Assembly (NCBI RefSeq): GCF_028583425.1
Contig: NC_072798.1
Coordinates: 13,146,501-13,210,500 of the forward strand
Reading direction: 5' to 3'
DNA length: 64,000 bases
From: Eublepharis macularius
Lineage: Eukaryota; Chordata; Lepidosauria; Squamata; Eublepharidae
Part shown: positions 10,171 to 21,431 of the stretch, in pieces
Numbering within the stretch: position 1 is the first letter of the stretch
Layout: each line of letters opens with the position of its first letter
Notes under the pieces: generated by a model
The model's database searches: none
Told to the model about the DNA's origin: nothing
What the model saw: only the letters and a program-made list of their open reading frames with translations
Translations under genes and position numbers: made by a program

Positions 10171-11179
10171 TCTATGAGAACCAGCTGGTAAACTTAGGGC
10201 CTTTTCAATATAAAACACAAGGCCCCTTCCCAAAGGCTGAACATCAGTTCTTATTTCAAGTGCACAGCTGGCCCTTCTTGACGAGCCATGGAATGAGAAG
10301 GAATGTAGATGTGATCTGTACTGCAAACACTGCAGGCATGTTCTGACACAACAAAGCTCGTTCATGTTAGTTAGGACAAAAATCGAGGCCACTGCCCAGG
10401 GCCTACCACATAGGCAGATTCTGATTTAGTGACATATTATCATCACAAAACCAGCTTAGACCTCCACCCAAATCTGCATCGCAGGAGCAAACAGGGTTGA
10501 TTTTCTGATCAAGAACAAACTCAACTACCAAACAGCAACTGCATTCGACAGCATGTGGAAAAATCGGGCTATACTTCTTAAAAAATAAAATATTTTTTTG
10601 CTAAAAAACATTCACATTTCTTAAAAAAAAACATTTTCCTGTTTTAAGTGCTACGAGGGTCCTGCTGTGAAATACCGCTATTGAAAGCGGTTCTCTGTTC
10701 TCTAAAAAAAGAGAGACAATTGGCACCATTTGACCACTTGTAACACTCGTTGAGGGAAAGCAAAAAGGGTGACACCAGGCACCTTCCAGAATCCAGCTTT
10801 AGAAACAAACAAACAAAAGAAACGTATACCCAACTGGACAGGTATCAAGTCCTAAATCTGAGCAAAATGAAGTATTCAGCATTGTCATTAAAAGCCCTTT
10901 TCATATTTCACTCCTTCTTCGACTCCTTTAATGCCCTTGGGATTCCAACCTTGGCAATGCCTCCTCAAATCCCACCGTTTTGCTGAACACCAAGAAGCTC
11001 ACAGAATATGCTTGGAACAACGCTGCTTCCTTGATTCATGTTCAAGTTGTCAATGGCGCAATTATCAGAATGGTCCATGCAATCCATTCAAGGTTTCCCC
11101 CCCCCCACTCTTGTTCAGGCAATAATTTTTTCCCCTAGAATGTGAAGCAAGCATTTTCTTCAGACCTTCCCCAAGATTT
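10171..11179 (-). other. ST8SIA1: Probable proximal 3' UTR of ST8SIA1
   Basis: Directly follows the stop codon in the gene's sense, with no repeat recognised. Some 3' UTR here is expected because the stop is inside the terminal exon, but the length cannot be set from sequence alone. AT-rich stretches at 10560-10640 and a C-run at 11098-11107 are notable. Confidence 0.45.
10927..10932 (-). terminator. Candidate proximal polyadenylation signal
   Basis: ATTAAA in the ST8SIA1 sense, about 250 nt after the stop codon. It is the second most common hexamer variant. No other support. Confidence 0.2.
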
Positions 11180-11669
11180 TCAAGCAGCAGAATGAGATAA
11201 AGGGTCATCCTCGCAACGTTCCAGCTGCATTCGCAACACTCCATTTTTGTGAAGAAACCAAAGCTGTAAGAACTCCTCCGGCATAGCGTGGAATCCCGAA
11301 TCCGGCAAGACGTTGTCATAGTAATGATGGCTGATAAATTTCCCATGCAGGTCCATTGAAAAAGGCCAAAACCCATAAATCGTTACTTCTTCACACAAGC
11401 CCAGGGCTGCACTGACTAAGAAGAGGCCAGTTGACAGTCGCTTAGCATGGATTCCTTTGCTTTTCCAAAACTTTCCAGTATCACGCAGAAAGTTGGGGTT
11501 AGCGAAGATCACGGTCTGCTTGGCACCAATATCTGCTAGGGTGTAATAAACCCGGAGTGATGGCTCAGTCCCCCCTTTCATGGAGAAGGCTGGCATATAG
11601 ATGTAGCTCTGGTTGTAGACTTTAACGCTGTCCACAAAGGCCTTTCGAGACCACAGAAGGTTCTGAAAC
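11180..11669 (-). CDS. ST8SIA1: ST8SIA1 terminal coding exon (GD3 synthase)
   Basis: Encodes the C-terminal 162 or so residues of alpha-2,8-sialyltransferase 1, a Golgi type II membrane enzyme. It transfers sialic acid from CMP-sialic acid onto the sialic acid of GM3 to make ganglioside GD3. The exon opens in phase with one base completing an upstream codon, then reads FQNLLWSRKAF, and runs unbroken to a TGA at 11182-11180. Visible landmarks: sequon NQS after VKVY; sialyl motif S around RLSTGLFLVSAALGLCEE with its Cys; YGFWPF; motif III HYYDN; motif VS as His-x4-Glu in FHAMPEEF; and a late Cys in ERCEDD. These read as ST8SIA1 rather than ST8SIA2-6. The tail LSHSAA differs from the mammalian tail I recall. 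The N-terminal anchor, stem and motif L lie in upstream exons, which should be beyond this exon to the right. No frameshift or missing key residue. Confidence 0.96.
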
Positions 11670-11700
11670 CTGATTAAAAAAAAGGAAAAAAAGATCAGAA
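11670..11700 (-). other. ST8SIA1: Splice acceptor of the last ST8SIA1 intron
   Basis: In gene sense a pyrimidine tract of about 20 nt, broken by one or two A's, ends in aatcag, with AG at 11671-11670. The exon starts at 11669 with gtttcagaacc. The reading frame and the protein homology both begin here, which fixes the junction. Confidence 0.92.
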
Positions 11701-12056
11701 AATATGTTGCCTAACTTGACATCTACTGTCACAACCCCCTTTCTGTCCTTAGATTTTGCCTGTAACCTTCTTCTTCTTACACCCTCTAGGTAGATTGCTA
11801 CCACCAGGAATTATATTCCAAAATAGTTAATTTAAATTTCCCCTTTAATAACATGCCCAAGCATCAGGCTCCTTTGTGGGACTATGTGGGCCTGAGGACA
11901 GGAATTGGATATATAGGAAAAACATATACTCTGGGATGAACAAAACAACAAAATAATCTTTTATTTTTACAAGAAGCGTATCGGTTTCACACTATTACTT
12001 AAGCTTGATGGTTTCAAAGATAGTTATTGGTTCTTAAAGTTTCCTTACATAGACAC

Positions 12057-12104
<48 letters not shown>

Positions 12105-12447
12105 CGTTCTCAGGCGCGCACACAGTTTGCCTGATTCAGATAGATCAATCTCTCACTCAAATATACATAACGCAAGATCTTTTAAACAAAAGATGAAAAT
12201 ATGACAAATGCGAGCAGGAAACATTACCTCTACTATTCCCTAGCATAATTATGATACCGGTTGGCACATTAATATGATCATCACTAAGCAGTAACCAAAC
12301 CTGGAAAAATTTTGTTTAACAGAGCTTTTCCTATATATCTTTGTCACACAACAGCCACTCAACTGAATAATGAATACTGAACCATGTAACAGGAGGTGTA
12401 CTTTTCTGATTGTTGTATGTAATATTCTATGTTGTTAATGTTGTTTT
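11701..12447. other. Intron sequence with microsatellite
   Basis: Inferred ST8SIA1 last intron. It holds an (AT)n run and, from 12107, a segment with ctcaggcgcgcacacag that recurs in diverged form at 12943 and 13049. This suggests an old tandem or LTR-like repeat that the hAT-2 element at 12448 interrupts. Otherwise unassigned. Confidence 0.4.
12059..12103. repeat. (AT)n microsatellite
   Basis: About 22 uninterrupted AT units. Likely polymorphic in length. Confidence 0.95.
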
Positions 12448-12871
12448 CAGGGGTGATTTTGTAGAAAAAGAGCTGGAGGAACTTATTAGCATAACTCATC
12501 AGCATGTGCTACGCCCCTTGACATCGCTGGAAGTGTGTCATTAGCATAACTGATTTGCATATGCCGCACCCCCTGACATCACCCATCCTGGCTGTTTTGG
12601 ACCCAATCCTGGCCATTCAGGGCCAAAATTGGGCCCAAAATGGCAAAAAGGGCTGAAAATAGCCCAAAAGGGGCTCAAAATGGTCAGGATCGGGCCGTGG
12701 GAAAGTGATCCACCACCCATCAGATGCCCGATCTGGGCCATTTCGGCCCCAATCCAGGCTGAAACAGGCCCAAAATGGCCGAGAGTCAGGTGGGCGGGGC
12801 CACCTGACGTGACCTCTTTGGGGAACTGCCAGAACTGTGTTCCTGTGCATTCCCCCTCGAAATGAGCCCTG
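12448..12871. mobile_element. hAT-2 non-autonomous element
   Basis: Left end caggggtgatttt, right end gaaatgagccctg. The TSD is gttgtttt at 12440-12447 and gttgttta at 12872-12879 (7 of 8). The interior is close to the 7161 copy, with ggcccaaaatgg blocks. Non-coding. Confidence 0.9.
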
Positions 12872-12879
12872 GTTGTTTA

Positions 12880-13688
12880 AAAAAAATACTGAAAACGTTG
12901 AATAAAATGTAATTTAAAAAAAATATACATAGACTTTCTTTCTCAGGCAGACACACTTTGCCTGCTTTAGGTAGAATGAATGTTTTCTCTCAGACACACA
13001 GAGTTCAGGTTTCCACACAGGTTGCCTTTCTCTCAGAAATACATCAGCCTCTCAGGCTGCACACAGCTTGCCTGTCTAAACTGGAATGCCTCTTTTCCCC
13101 TCTGCTCAGTAACTAAGAACTGCAGTTTACTCCGCCCCTAGAGCACTGCTACTGTCCAATCGGATTTTATTCCAGTCACACCTCAACTCCACCCACACTT
13201 TCAGTCATCAACCAATCATCTCACTCACTCACCCCAATCTTTCACCCCTACTCTTCACCTGTATCACACCAATCATTTAAAGAAACACACACACACACTT
13301 AAAATCATTACACCTACTTGAGACATTTTTCCGGGGTTTGGGTTTCTGTGCTGGTAGTACACCTAGATAACTTTAGGCTCTGGACTCTCTGACCTTTAGA
13401 GGGCAATGTATTTTTCAAATGCAAAGCACAGAATGAGCATGCAGCAAACCTGTTGCATTCCACCACCTCGTCTCCACAGATAAACACACATGGTATAAGC
13501 TGATCCTACATATACTTGCTCAGAAGTAAGTCCAACAATGCACAGTAGGGATGTGCTAAGCTACAGCCTGTATTTAGCCTGGCTCTGTTGAACCAGCGAC
13601 TCAGGGTCCCATCCTTCCACCTCAAAGCCAAGCTGTACAACATCATATTCCTCCATGACACTTTCCACTGCCTTCCCCTTTCACAGCT
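12880..13688. other. Intron, old unclassified repeat
   Basis: Motifs ctcaggcagacacac (12943) and ctcaggctgcacacag (13049) with gcctg followed about 10 nt later recur at irregular spacing. A (CA)n stretch lies near 13289-13300. It may be an eroded LTR or satellite. No coding content. Confidence 0.35.
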
Positions 13689-13815
13689 ACAGTTACCAAC
13701 CTCCAGGTGGGGACTGCAGATCTCCCAGAACTACAGCCGATCTCTCGACTACAGAGATCAGTTTCCCTGGAGAAAATGGCTGCTTTGGAGGGTGGACTTT
13801 GGGACCCACTCAGCT
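13689..13815 (+). mobile_element. hAT-3 5' half
   Basis: Starts ttaccaacctccaggtgg, then gagatcagtttccctggag and atggctgctttggagggtgg. The second half of the element is absent. Confidence 0.7.
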
Positions 13816-14423
13816 TGCCCAGATCCCAGGCATGTCAAGGCAGTGTCCCGGACCTGCTTAAAGAAGCAAAATACTTTGAGCTGCCACATTCCTGCTCTAC
13901 GGCAGGAATAGCACTGCTGCCTCCCTTACAACAGAGATAACTGTTTTAAAGTGTTAACAGTTTTATACAGTTTTAATGGTTCTTTATCTAGGATGTCGGA
14001 GGCCATTTTATATATTTACTGCCCACACTGTTTCTCTTGTTGGCTCTCAATAAAGAAAGAACTCGGCGCTGTAGTCCAGCCTCCCTTCTCCATTAAGTAA
14101 GTTAATCTTACATGTAATTAATCGGCAAGGGGATTGAATACCAAACAATGAACTTTATGTTCAGCCAAGATGTCTCAATATCTCATTGATTCATTTATTT
14201 AAAAGCTTTATATCCTGCCTTTCAGCCGACTGTCAGCCTCCGATGTGGATTTGTCTTATCGCACGCTGATCGCTGGGTATCCAAACCGTGACTGTATGTT
14301 TGCAACGACAACCCCTTTGAGAAACAGCCAGAATACAGAATGTCCTACCAGGTACTACCAGTGTCAAACCTTTTAGGAGCTCATTTCCCCACCCACAGTA
14401 ATTCACAGGTATTTTAAATAGGG
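13816..14423. other. Intron, unassigned
   Basis: Contains a plus-strand AATAAA near 14049 inside ggctctcaataaagaaag followed by a possible U5-like stretch. This could be the end of an LTR-type or processed element, but it is not diagnostic. A LINE/SINE-like tail occurs near 14190-14225. Confidence 0.35.
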
Positions 14424-14790
14424 CTGCCAGGTGTCCACTGATGGCGATGCTTCCCACCACTGCTCAGCTGGGCAGAGGGAGAAAAACGACTGAGAAATGG
14501 GAGCATGATTATCAGTGTCTTGATGTGCTGACATCATTCACCATGCACCTGGAAGTGATGTCAGTGTGTTACTGGAGTTGCTCTAGTATTCGGTCAAAAA
14601 TAGAGTTTTGTCCAAATGCTAGAGCCTCCCCAGTGATGCAGTGACATCACTTCCAGGAGCATGGGAAGTGATGTCAGCTTGTTGCTGGTGATGTCATTAT
14701 GTCACCAAGCAAAGTCATTATGTCATCAGCAAGCCTCCCACACATCTGGGTTAGTCTCCTGCTGGTTGCCAGCCTTGGGTTGGCAATGCT
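14424..14790. repeat. IR-2-like fold-back repeat, diverged
   Basis: The outer ends tagggctgccagg and ttggcaatgcta are imperfect inverted repeats. The inside repeats gatgtcag / gacatcacttcc in both orientations. It is close in style to 26780-26965. Confidence 0.45.
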
Positions 14791-15197
14791 AATTTTAAAA
14801 AGAGAAACAAACATGGTCGGTCATAAGGGGAAGCAGGGAGGGCTGGGGATCCCTGCCTTTAAAGAGAGACCCTGTCTTAATATCAAGCTGGATGGATTTC
14901 ATGGACTTCTGAAGGCCAAAGGAACTTGGGTACAAAAAGACACAGACCCTCGGGAGGGAGGAGGTCCACACAACAAATAAAGCTATTTCATACTGCAAGT
15001 TTAAAGAAGCGAGTATACTTACCCCCCACTCTAAGGCACAGTTTCACAGTAGCTAGCTGGAACGTCCACATTCTATAAGTCAAGCCTGCATTCATAACCA
15101 CCTGTCTAATATGGGGAATCCAGGTTTCCATATGCTGCCGATGAGGACAATTCCTACATTTGGAGAGGTTGCCGACATCTGGTCCCCTCTTTAGTTA
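14791..15197. other. Intron, unassigned
   Basis: No recognised repeat or exon. Confidence 0.35.
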
Positions 15198-15205
15198 TAG
15201 AGAAG

Positions 15206-15983
15206 CAGGGCTTTTTTTCAGCAGGATCTCCTAGGATCTGAAATCCGGCACCTCTGAAAAAAGATCATGTGACTGGTGGCCCCGCCTCCGGCGCCCAAAT
15301 ACCCCTGGGCCATTTAACTGGGTGGAGCTTCTCCCAGGCCGCCTGCTTCCCCAGCCTCTTCCCCGGACTTCACCTCCCTCCCTTTCTTTCTTTCCTTCTT
15401 TCTTTGCTCCCTTCTTTCTTTCCCTCCTTCCCTTTCTCTTTCCGTGTCTTTTCTTCTTCCCTTTCTTTATTTCCTTCCTGAGGCACTGCCACCACCTGGC
15501 TGGCTGAGAGGCAGACCGGGACAGAGAAGAAAGGAAGAGAAAACTGCCCTCCTGTGATGTCATTGTGTGTTTCCAGTGGCGTGCACATGTGACAATAGAC
15601 AGGGCCGGCCCGCCCATTGAGGCCGGCCTGGCAGCCGCCTCAGGGTGCTAGGCGCCAGAGGGGCCCTGGCCCGGGGGCAGAAGCACGCCACAGAGCTGCC
15701 GGCAGCGGCGGCAAGGAGCATGTGCTAGCAGCGTGGGGCAGCTGAGCGGGCAGCATCCCGTTCAGTCGCTCTGCGGGCCAGGTGCAGCCGGCTGTGCCTG
15801 GCCCACGGAGCAACTGAAAAGGAGGGCTGGAAGGCTTCCCGCGTGCGCACCAGCCCTGCATGATGATGTCACATGCAGTGACATCATCACGCAGCCATTA
15901 AGCTGCCTCAGGTGCCGTCAACGCTGGAGCCGGCCCTGATAATAGAGAGATCCACCATCTCTTTTCCCAGAGAAAAAGCCCTG
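15206..15983. mobile_element. hAT-1 element enlarged by internal sequence
   Basis: The TIRs cagggctttttt and gagaaaaagccctg are flanked by tagagaag (15198-15205) and tagacaag (15984-15991), 7 of 8 matching. At 778 bp it is more than twice the size of other hAT-1 copies. The inside carries a pyrimidine tract of cttt/cctt units (15371-15478) and a GC-rich block (15600-15930) ending in gtgacatcatcacg. A highly basic minus-strand frame over the tract is an artefact of the purine run. Confidence 0.85.
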
Positions 15984-16084
15984 TAGACAAGTGCTGCAGT
16001 GGACTGCTGCATCTCAAACCCCTCATACTGGCAGCACCAAGAAATGCCCATCAAAGGGGATGCCTGAGCAGCCTACTTTCCCCT

Positions 16085-16440
16085 CCGTCCCCCTAAACAG
16101 GTATCAGTGGCATGAATGTGTGTTATATGCCATGAAATCGCCTCCAATCTATGACAACCCTATGAAGAAAAGACCTTCTAAATGTCTTTGCTCAGATCCT
16201 GCAAACTGGATGATTCAGCTTCTTTCATTTAGTCAAGCCATCTCGTTTTTGGTCTTCCTCTTTTCCTGCTGCCTTCCACTTTTCCTAGCATTATTGACTT
16301 TTCCGGAGAATCTTGTCTTCTCATGATGTGATCAAAGTATGATAGCCTGAATCTTGTCATTTTTGCTCCTAGGGAGAATTCAGGCTTAATTTGATCTAGA
16401 ACCTGCTTACTTGTCTTTTTGGCCATTCATTGTATCTGCA
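16085..16440 (-). mobile_element. BovB/RTE LINE 3' fragment
   Basis: On the minus strand a coding remnant (16229-16426) includes LSYFDHIMRRQDS and GSRKRGRPKTRWLD, the C-terminal signature of RTE/BovB ORF2. It runs on to a 3' UTR with the BovB-type words tcatagggttgtcatagatt and gatttcatggcat. 5'-truncated and non-functional. Its tail resembles that on the 5S-SINEs of this window. Confidence 0.85.
16229..16426 (-). pseudogene. BovB ORF2 C-terminal remnant
   Basis: An open remnant of 65 codons that keeps the LSYFDHIMRR and RKRGRPKTRWLD motifs of the RTE ORF2 C-terminus. The endonuclease and reverse transcriptase domains are absent. Confidence 0.8.
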
Positions 16441-18199
16441 AAACTCTGCCCCAGCACCACATTTCAAATGAACCCGTTTTCCAGCTATAACCATACTGTG
16501 GTTTCATGCCCACAGTCCCAGCTCCCTGATGGGACTTTTGAATATCAGGAGGTCAGGTAAAGAACCTATTTCTAAGTGTCCTCTCACTGACGCAGCTAGA
16601 GATGCCCAATCTTATTTCTGTCCACGTTGTCTCCTTAACTGGATTGCGAGGTTTACAAGGGAAACCTAGAAAGACGTGGCGTGGTTATATTTAGTTCAAA
16701 TTTCACATGGTACCCAGTGATTGGCGTTACCCCCTCTAATTTAAAGCAGCCTGCCTGGCTGCGTCTGAGTGAACAAAGGTGGTTAGAGGAGAGGCTACTG
16801 AACTCTTTTCCCTCCAGTCATTTTTCAGCTAAGACTGGGTGGTGTTAACAGAGAGAGGGACCAGAGCGAAGAATAATGAAACTCCACCTTGTGTCCGGTG
16901 TGAGCCCCAGGAACAGTACATCTTCTTGCGACCCACAAGGGAAGTTTCTTAATCCAGTTCAGAGGGCAGGCAGGAAGGTTCTGTTTACATACAAAATCGG
17001 TTGATTTAGCAATAGTATTAATCTTGATCTCCTTGTAAACAGTTCTTGTTCTCCGCAAGCTTTGCAGAAATTGGAAACACGGACTACCCACAGTTCTTTT
17101 TCCCCTCCTAGCTTTGCACTTTATATTAGCTCCTCGTGTGACGGGCTTTGGCTTCGGAGAATGCCCACAGGATTTGCATGGAATCCACTCCCTGTGTCTT
17201 CAAATAATTTGCCAGTCTGGCACAGGAACCGAAACAGATGCAACCAAAGTAGTTTGTGGCGCCAAAAGGTCAATAACGCCGCACAGAAAGGAACGGTCTA
17301 CAGAAACGGTGCCATTTGCAAGCCTCCTAGAAAAAAAAATCTGCAACTTTTCAGTGGGCACCAGGCCCAAGTCAAGAGATGAGCATAAGCATAGACAGCC
17401 AAGAGATCATGGATAAAGCCATTCATTTGGAATTCAAGTGAGAATATGGTCCATATGATGGTAAAATAAAACCCTAGTCCTGGCCCCACACTGTTGTAGA
17501 CAATAAGTGAGTAAAATGGTGAATTTTCCACCTCTGTTTATCAATCTTGGATGAAAATAAACATACTTACTTGCAAATCGTGAGCCAATTCAGAACCTAT
17601 CTACCCATTTGAAATAGGCAATAGACTAAAATGTCTCCTCATCCATGGCTAAAAGAATATCAAGACAATTTGTATAGGGTTTGTATGTGTTTCGGCAACA
17701 AATCATTAAGCAGCACAGGTAGTTTGCATTTATTTTCAGGATTTGCACTGCAGCCAATGAACACACGATGGCACTTCTCCTGAATATTTGAGGCTTGTGT
17801 GATTTGAATGCTATTTAATGTTTGGCTCTGAATAATAGTGATCAGCTTGATTAGAACAGCAGCTACAGGGTGAAGGCAAGGAGATCATGGAGGGATGGAA
17901 CTTGTGGTTACCTGGGCCATAGTTCTGCCCTTCCGTAAGCCAGATGCAGTTAAATTGGTGATGCTCCAGCTACAGGAACTTGGAGGAGGGGAGGCTAGCA
18001 GTTCTCAAAGTCTACTACTAAGACCCAGTGCTTTAAATCCAGAAGCCACTGCCAAGAAGATCACCAAAGAGCAATCTCTAAGTATCTGGTTGCACTTGGA
18101 CCATATGCTGTAGAAGGGGTACTGACAAAGAACTTAAGGGAAAGATGTAGGGATCCCCTTCCTCTGGTTGAGGAATTCTCATAGCAGTGGCAGGAAAAT
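16441..18199. other. Intron, unassigned
   Basis: About 1.8 kb with no recognised repeat. Overlapping plus-strand frames at 17062-17416 and a minus-strand frame at 16825-17091 are open, but show no domain I recognise and no convincing splice context. I treat them as non-coding. Confidence 0.4.
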
Positions 18200-18425
18200 A
18201 ATTTTTAAAAACCCTTCGGCCTCATGTGCAAGCATCTCAACACTTGCAATAAAAACCGGAAGTAACATAGAGTGGCTCTAGGAATCACCACAAACTCTAT
18301 GGTAAAAGCACAGAGTTTCTAGTGATTCCTAGAACTACCTCTGTCACTTCCCTTTTTTTTTTTTACTGGGCCTGATATGATGCTGCAAATGGCATTGCAC
18401 ACAGTCCTCCCACTGGTTGCCAAGC
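18200..18425. repeat. IR-2 fold-back repeat
   Basis: Central arms ctctaggaatcacc (18272) and gtgattcctagaac (18319), with caaactctatgg / cacagagtttc inside. It matches the core of 9840-9905. Confidence 0.6.
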
Positions 18426-20079
18426 AACACTAAGACAATGGTGAAGTTCTTTTCATGTTCTCCTTTTAATAGTGGAAGGTACTTGGATAGGCAAAAATCT
18501 GTTTTGGAAATCTTGATATCTGAAACAATCAGGAATGGTATTCCACATTGTGCTTGAATAAGTATCTACATTAATGGATTAATATGTTAAAAACTGAAAT
18601 TTAAATATAGGCTGATCAAGTAAAGAAATGAACAAGTTGTTGAAGCTGAAGTTGACAAAATAGTTAACAAATGAATTATTAAACTGATCAATGAAATGGA
18701 TTAACTGATTACGTTGCTTCCATCAAGCTGAAGAATGTCAAATTATTTTAAAAATGGAGGTCTTGCATTAGTTGATTAATTAGTTTAATAAGCCAATAAA
18801 CCAAATGCAAAATTGGCATATTGATGAATTAAGAGATTGGACTGATAATTTGATTACTGAATGAATTCATAGTTTGCCTATTGTATTAAGGAAATATTTA
18901 TGGGAAACTGATTTTGATGAAATAGTTATAAGGTATAGGGTTGTTTCCTGTCAATGAGAATTATTAATTGGATGTGAATTGACTGCACATATGGAGCCTT
19001 GTAATTATCTTAAATAAGAGCTTATGCAGATGGGCAGGTCACTATTTAGTCACTGTTACAGAAATCCTAAGCAATTAATTCTACTTGTAAGTCAGTCCCA
19101 TTCAATGGGGTTTATTCCTAGGAAAAGATTACAGTTTATATGACCTAAAAAGATGAAAAGAAGGCTGATAAGAAGCAACTGAAATGGCACAATCCTAGAC
19201 AGTTTTAAGTGCAGAAGAAATTAGTTTAATTATTACAGAGGAATAAAAAATACTAGAATAAATGAGAAAGCAGAAAGCAAAAGAACAAGAAGAAAAGATA
19301 GAAGAAAAGTCTTGCAATTAGATTTCCAGTTGCAACCTAGGGCTTTAGAAGATAAGCAGTCTACTTTGATTTTAAAAAAAAATCACTACAGCAACAGATA
19401 AAATAGATGAGATATAAAATAAACAGTTCTGAGATTTCACCTTCAAATCTTTTTATAACAAATGGCTTGATGTAAGGGATGTTTGATCTAATAATTCATT
19501 GGGAAACAAATTGGTTTTCACTAGAATAATGGATATTCTCAGTAGGGGTTGATTGACAGACCATGAAAGGAGATGTAGCTTGATGAGATAACACTGATTT
19601 GCCAGGTAAAAAGCTCCCAGCTTCAGTCCGTGGCATCTTCAGTTAAAGGAAATAGATAACAAAAACATCTCAGGTGTTGGAAAAGACCTTTCCCTATCAG
19701 AAAACGCAGAGGGCTACTACCAGTTACAGAAGACAATACTAAGTAGGGTGGACCGAAGAACATCATATGAAACCGTGATTTGCTTGAATTAACTATTGGT
19801 TAGTGTGACCATCTGAGTAACAGGCCATTCCATTAACCATGGTTAGGGTTCAGAACTCAGTGTCCGAAGCATGAATTTACCCGGGAGGGTCTACACGGCC
19901 AAAAAGATAACTACATGTTGGGTCGCCATGGGTCCACTCCAGTGTAGAGGCCTAGTGCTTTGTGCTGGCTGGTTACAGATACAACACCCATTTGTGAATG
20001 CTTGTCAGCAGGAAGTATGGCTGCAGCTGCTCCTGGGACCATCAAGGGTTTCTGCCTCCCCAATAGAGCCAGAGAAGCA
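18426..20079. other. AT-rich intron, unassigned
   Basis: From 18560 to 18960 the sequence is rich in irregular ttgatta / tgaatta words, which look like a decayed low-complexity or tandem array. At 19066-19130 there is a resemblance to the palindromic MITE family (ttcctagg). No exon seen. Confidence 0.4.
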
Positions 20080-20480
20080 TAGAAACATAGAGCTGGAAGT
20101 GACCCTAAGGATCATCTAGTCCAACCCCTTGTACAATGGAGGAAATTCAAAGCTACCTCCTCCTCCCCCTACCCTAATGACCCCTGCTGAATGCCCAGAG
20201 GATGGCAAAAAACCCCTCAAGGATCCCCGGGCAATCTGGCCTGGAGGAAAAATTCCTTCCTGATACCAAAGTGGCAATTGGAGTTACCCCGGGCATATCA
20301 GAAAGGGCCACAAGAGCCTAGCACCAGTGCATCCCTTCATGCTCTCCCTCTCCCAATCGGCATACTTTCATATAGAGTCAGAGAATCATCCTTGCTTTCA
20401 CTGTCCATCTAGCCTCTTTTTAAATATTTCCAAGGAAGGAGAGCCCACCACCTCCCAAGGAAGCCCATTCCACTGAGGAA
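20080..20480 (-). mobile_element. CR1 LINE 3' fragment
   Basis: Reverse-oriented CR1 3' end: gaaacatagagctggaagtg, then catctagtccaacccc, and later agcccattccactgagga. It ends at the junction with the SINE-D fragment at 20481. No coding portion. Confidence 0.7.
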
Positions 20481-20620
20481 CCAGTTAAAAGGACCAGGCA
20501 GGAGGTGATGTGAAAGACCTCTGCCTGAGACCCTGGAGAGCTGCTGCCAGTCTGAGTAGACAATGGTCCTTGACAGACCAAGGGTCTGATTCACTATAAG
20601 GCAGCTTCATGTGTTCCACC
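20481..20620 (+). repeat. SINE-D 3' part
   Basis: Contains agttaaaaggaccaggcagg, cctctgcctgagaccctgg and the terminal aggcagcttcatgtgttc. The tRNA-Ala-like head present in the 32785 copy is missing. Confidence 0.7.
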
Positions 20621-20772
20621 CCTTGCCAGACTGCAGGCCAGGGTACCAGCTGGATCTCTGCAAAGGAGGAAGGAGAAAGAGCAAAGGTAATGAAACCTTC
20701 ATTTGAGATGCCTGCAAGCCAAAGGCCAGTTTCACAAACTAACTGCAATCCTAAAGCCAGTTACCTCCTTCT
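20621..20772. other. Intron, unassigned
   Basis: Short spacer without a recognised feature. Confidence 0.3.
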
Positions 20773-21177
20773 AATATTCTGTCTACATGAGACATCTTAC
20801 ACAGGGATGTGCAAGCACGGGGAGATGCAATGTTAGCCAGGAAGCATAGTTTAAAAAGACAGAGCCAAAGGTTCTGTCAATTTCTCCTCTCTACACAGAG
20901 CTGGCAGAGATCCTTCCTCAAGAGGGTTTGTTCATTTTATCTTTGCCTCCCCGAAGAGGGGGTGAAATTGACAGAGCCTTCAGGGAGGCGAAGATGAAAT
21001 TAACAAACCTTCTGAGGAGCAATCTCTGCAGGCTCTGTCTTTTAAAACTACCCTGATGCAGAGAGGTGAAATTGACAGAGCCTTTGGCTCTGTATTTTTA
21101 ACCTATGCATCCCAGGTAACATTGTGTCTCCCTACACTTGAGTCTCCCGTGTAAGAGTGTTTTGTGTAGAGAGACTC
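20773..21177. mobile_element. FB-1 fold-back element
   Basis: The ends are inverted: the left arm has cttacac then gggagatgcaatgttagcc, and the right arm ends ggtaacattgtgtctccc then gtgtaag and gagactc. The interior is an inverted pair built on gaaattgacagagcc and aaattaacaaacc words. The family is defined by the copies at 39520 and 41693. The exact left end is uncertain by a few bases. Confidence 0.65.
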
Positions 21178-21281
21178 CCAGTCCGCTGAAGTGAATGGGC
21201 TTGGACATGTATAACTCTCATTAGGGCTGCCCTGCAACTCTTGTTAGAATAAACCATGGTTTCTCATTAAGTTTGAATGAT

Positions 21282-21431
21282 GGCTGATTCTGCACACATT
21301 GGATAATGCACTTCCAATCCTCTTTATAGATCACTTGGAACGGATTTTTTCGTTCGCAGAACAAAAAATCCACCTCAAACGATTGATAAAGTGCATTGAA
21401 AGTGCATTATCCAATGTGTGCGGAATCAGCC
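21282..21431. mobile_element. FB-3 fold-back MITE
   Basis: Left end ggctgattctgcacacattg. The right end ccaatgtgtgcggaatcagcc is its inverse with one change. A 3-bp duplication gat flanks it (21279-21281 and 21432-21434). The whole 150 bp folds on itself around aaaaatccac / gatttttt. A second copy sits inside an L1 tail at 52140. Confidence 0.85.

Noticed and set aside
1..11179. CMAS 3' end (expected convergent neighbour of ST8SIA1 in some vertebrates)
   Set aside because: No plus-strand exon resembling CMAS was recognised. It may lie outside the window to the left.
15231..15617. Lys/Arg/Glu-rich minus-strand frame
   Set aside because: Created by the purine-rich strand of a simple repeat inside a hAT-1 element.
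17062..17416. Two overlapping frames of about 100 codons
   Set aside because: Cys-containing and superficially protein-like, but two frames are open together, and there is no known motif or convincing splice signals.
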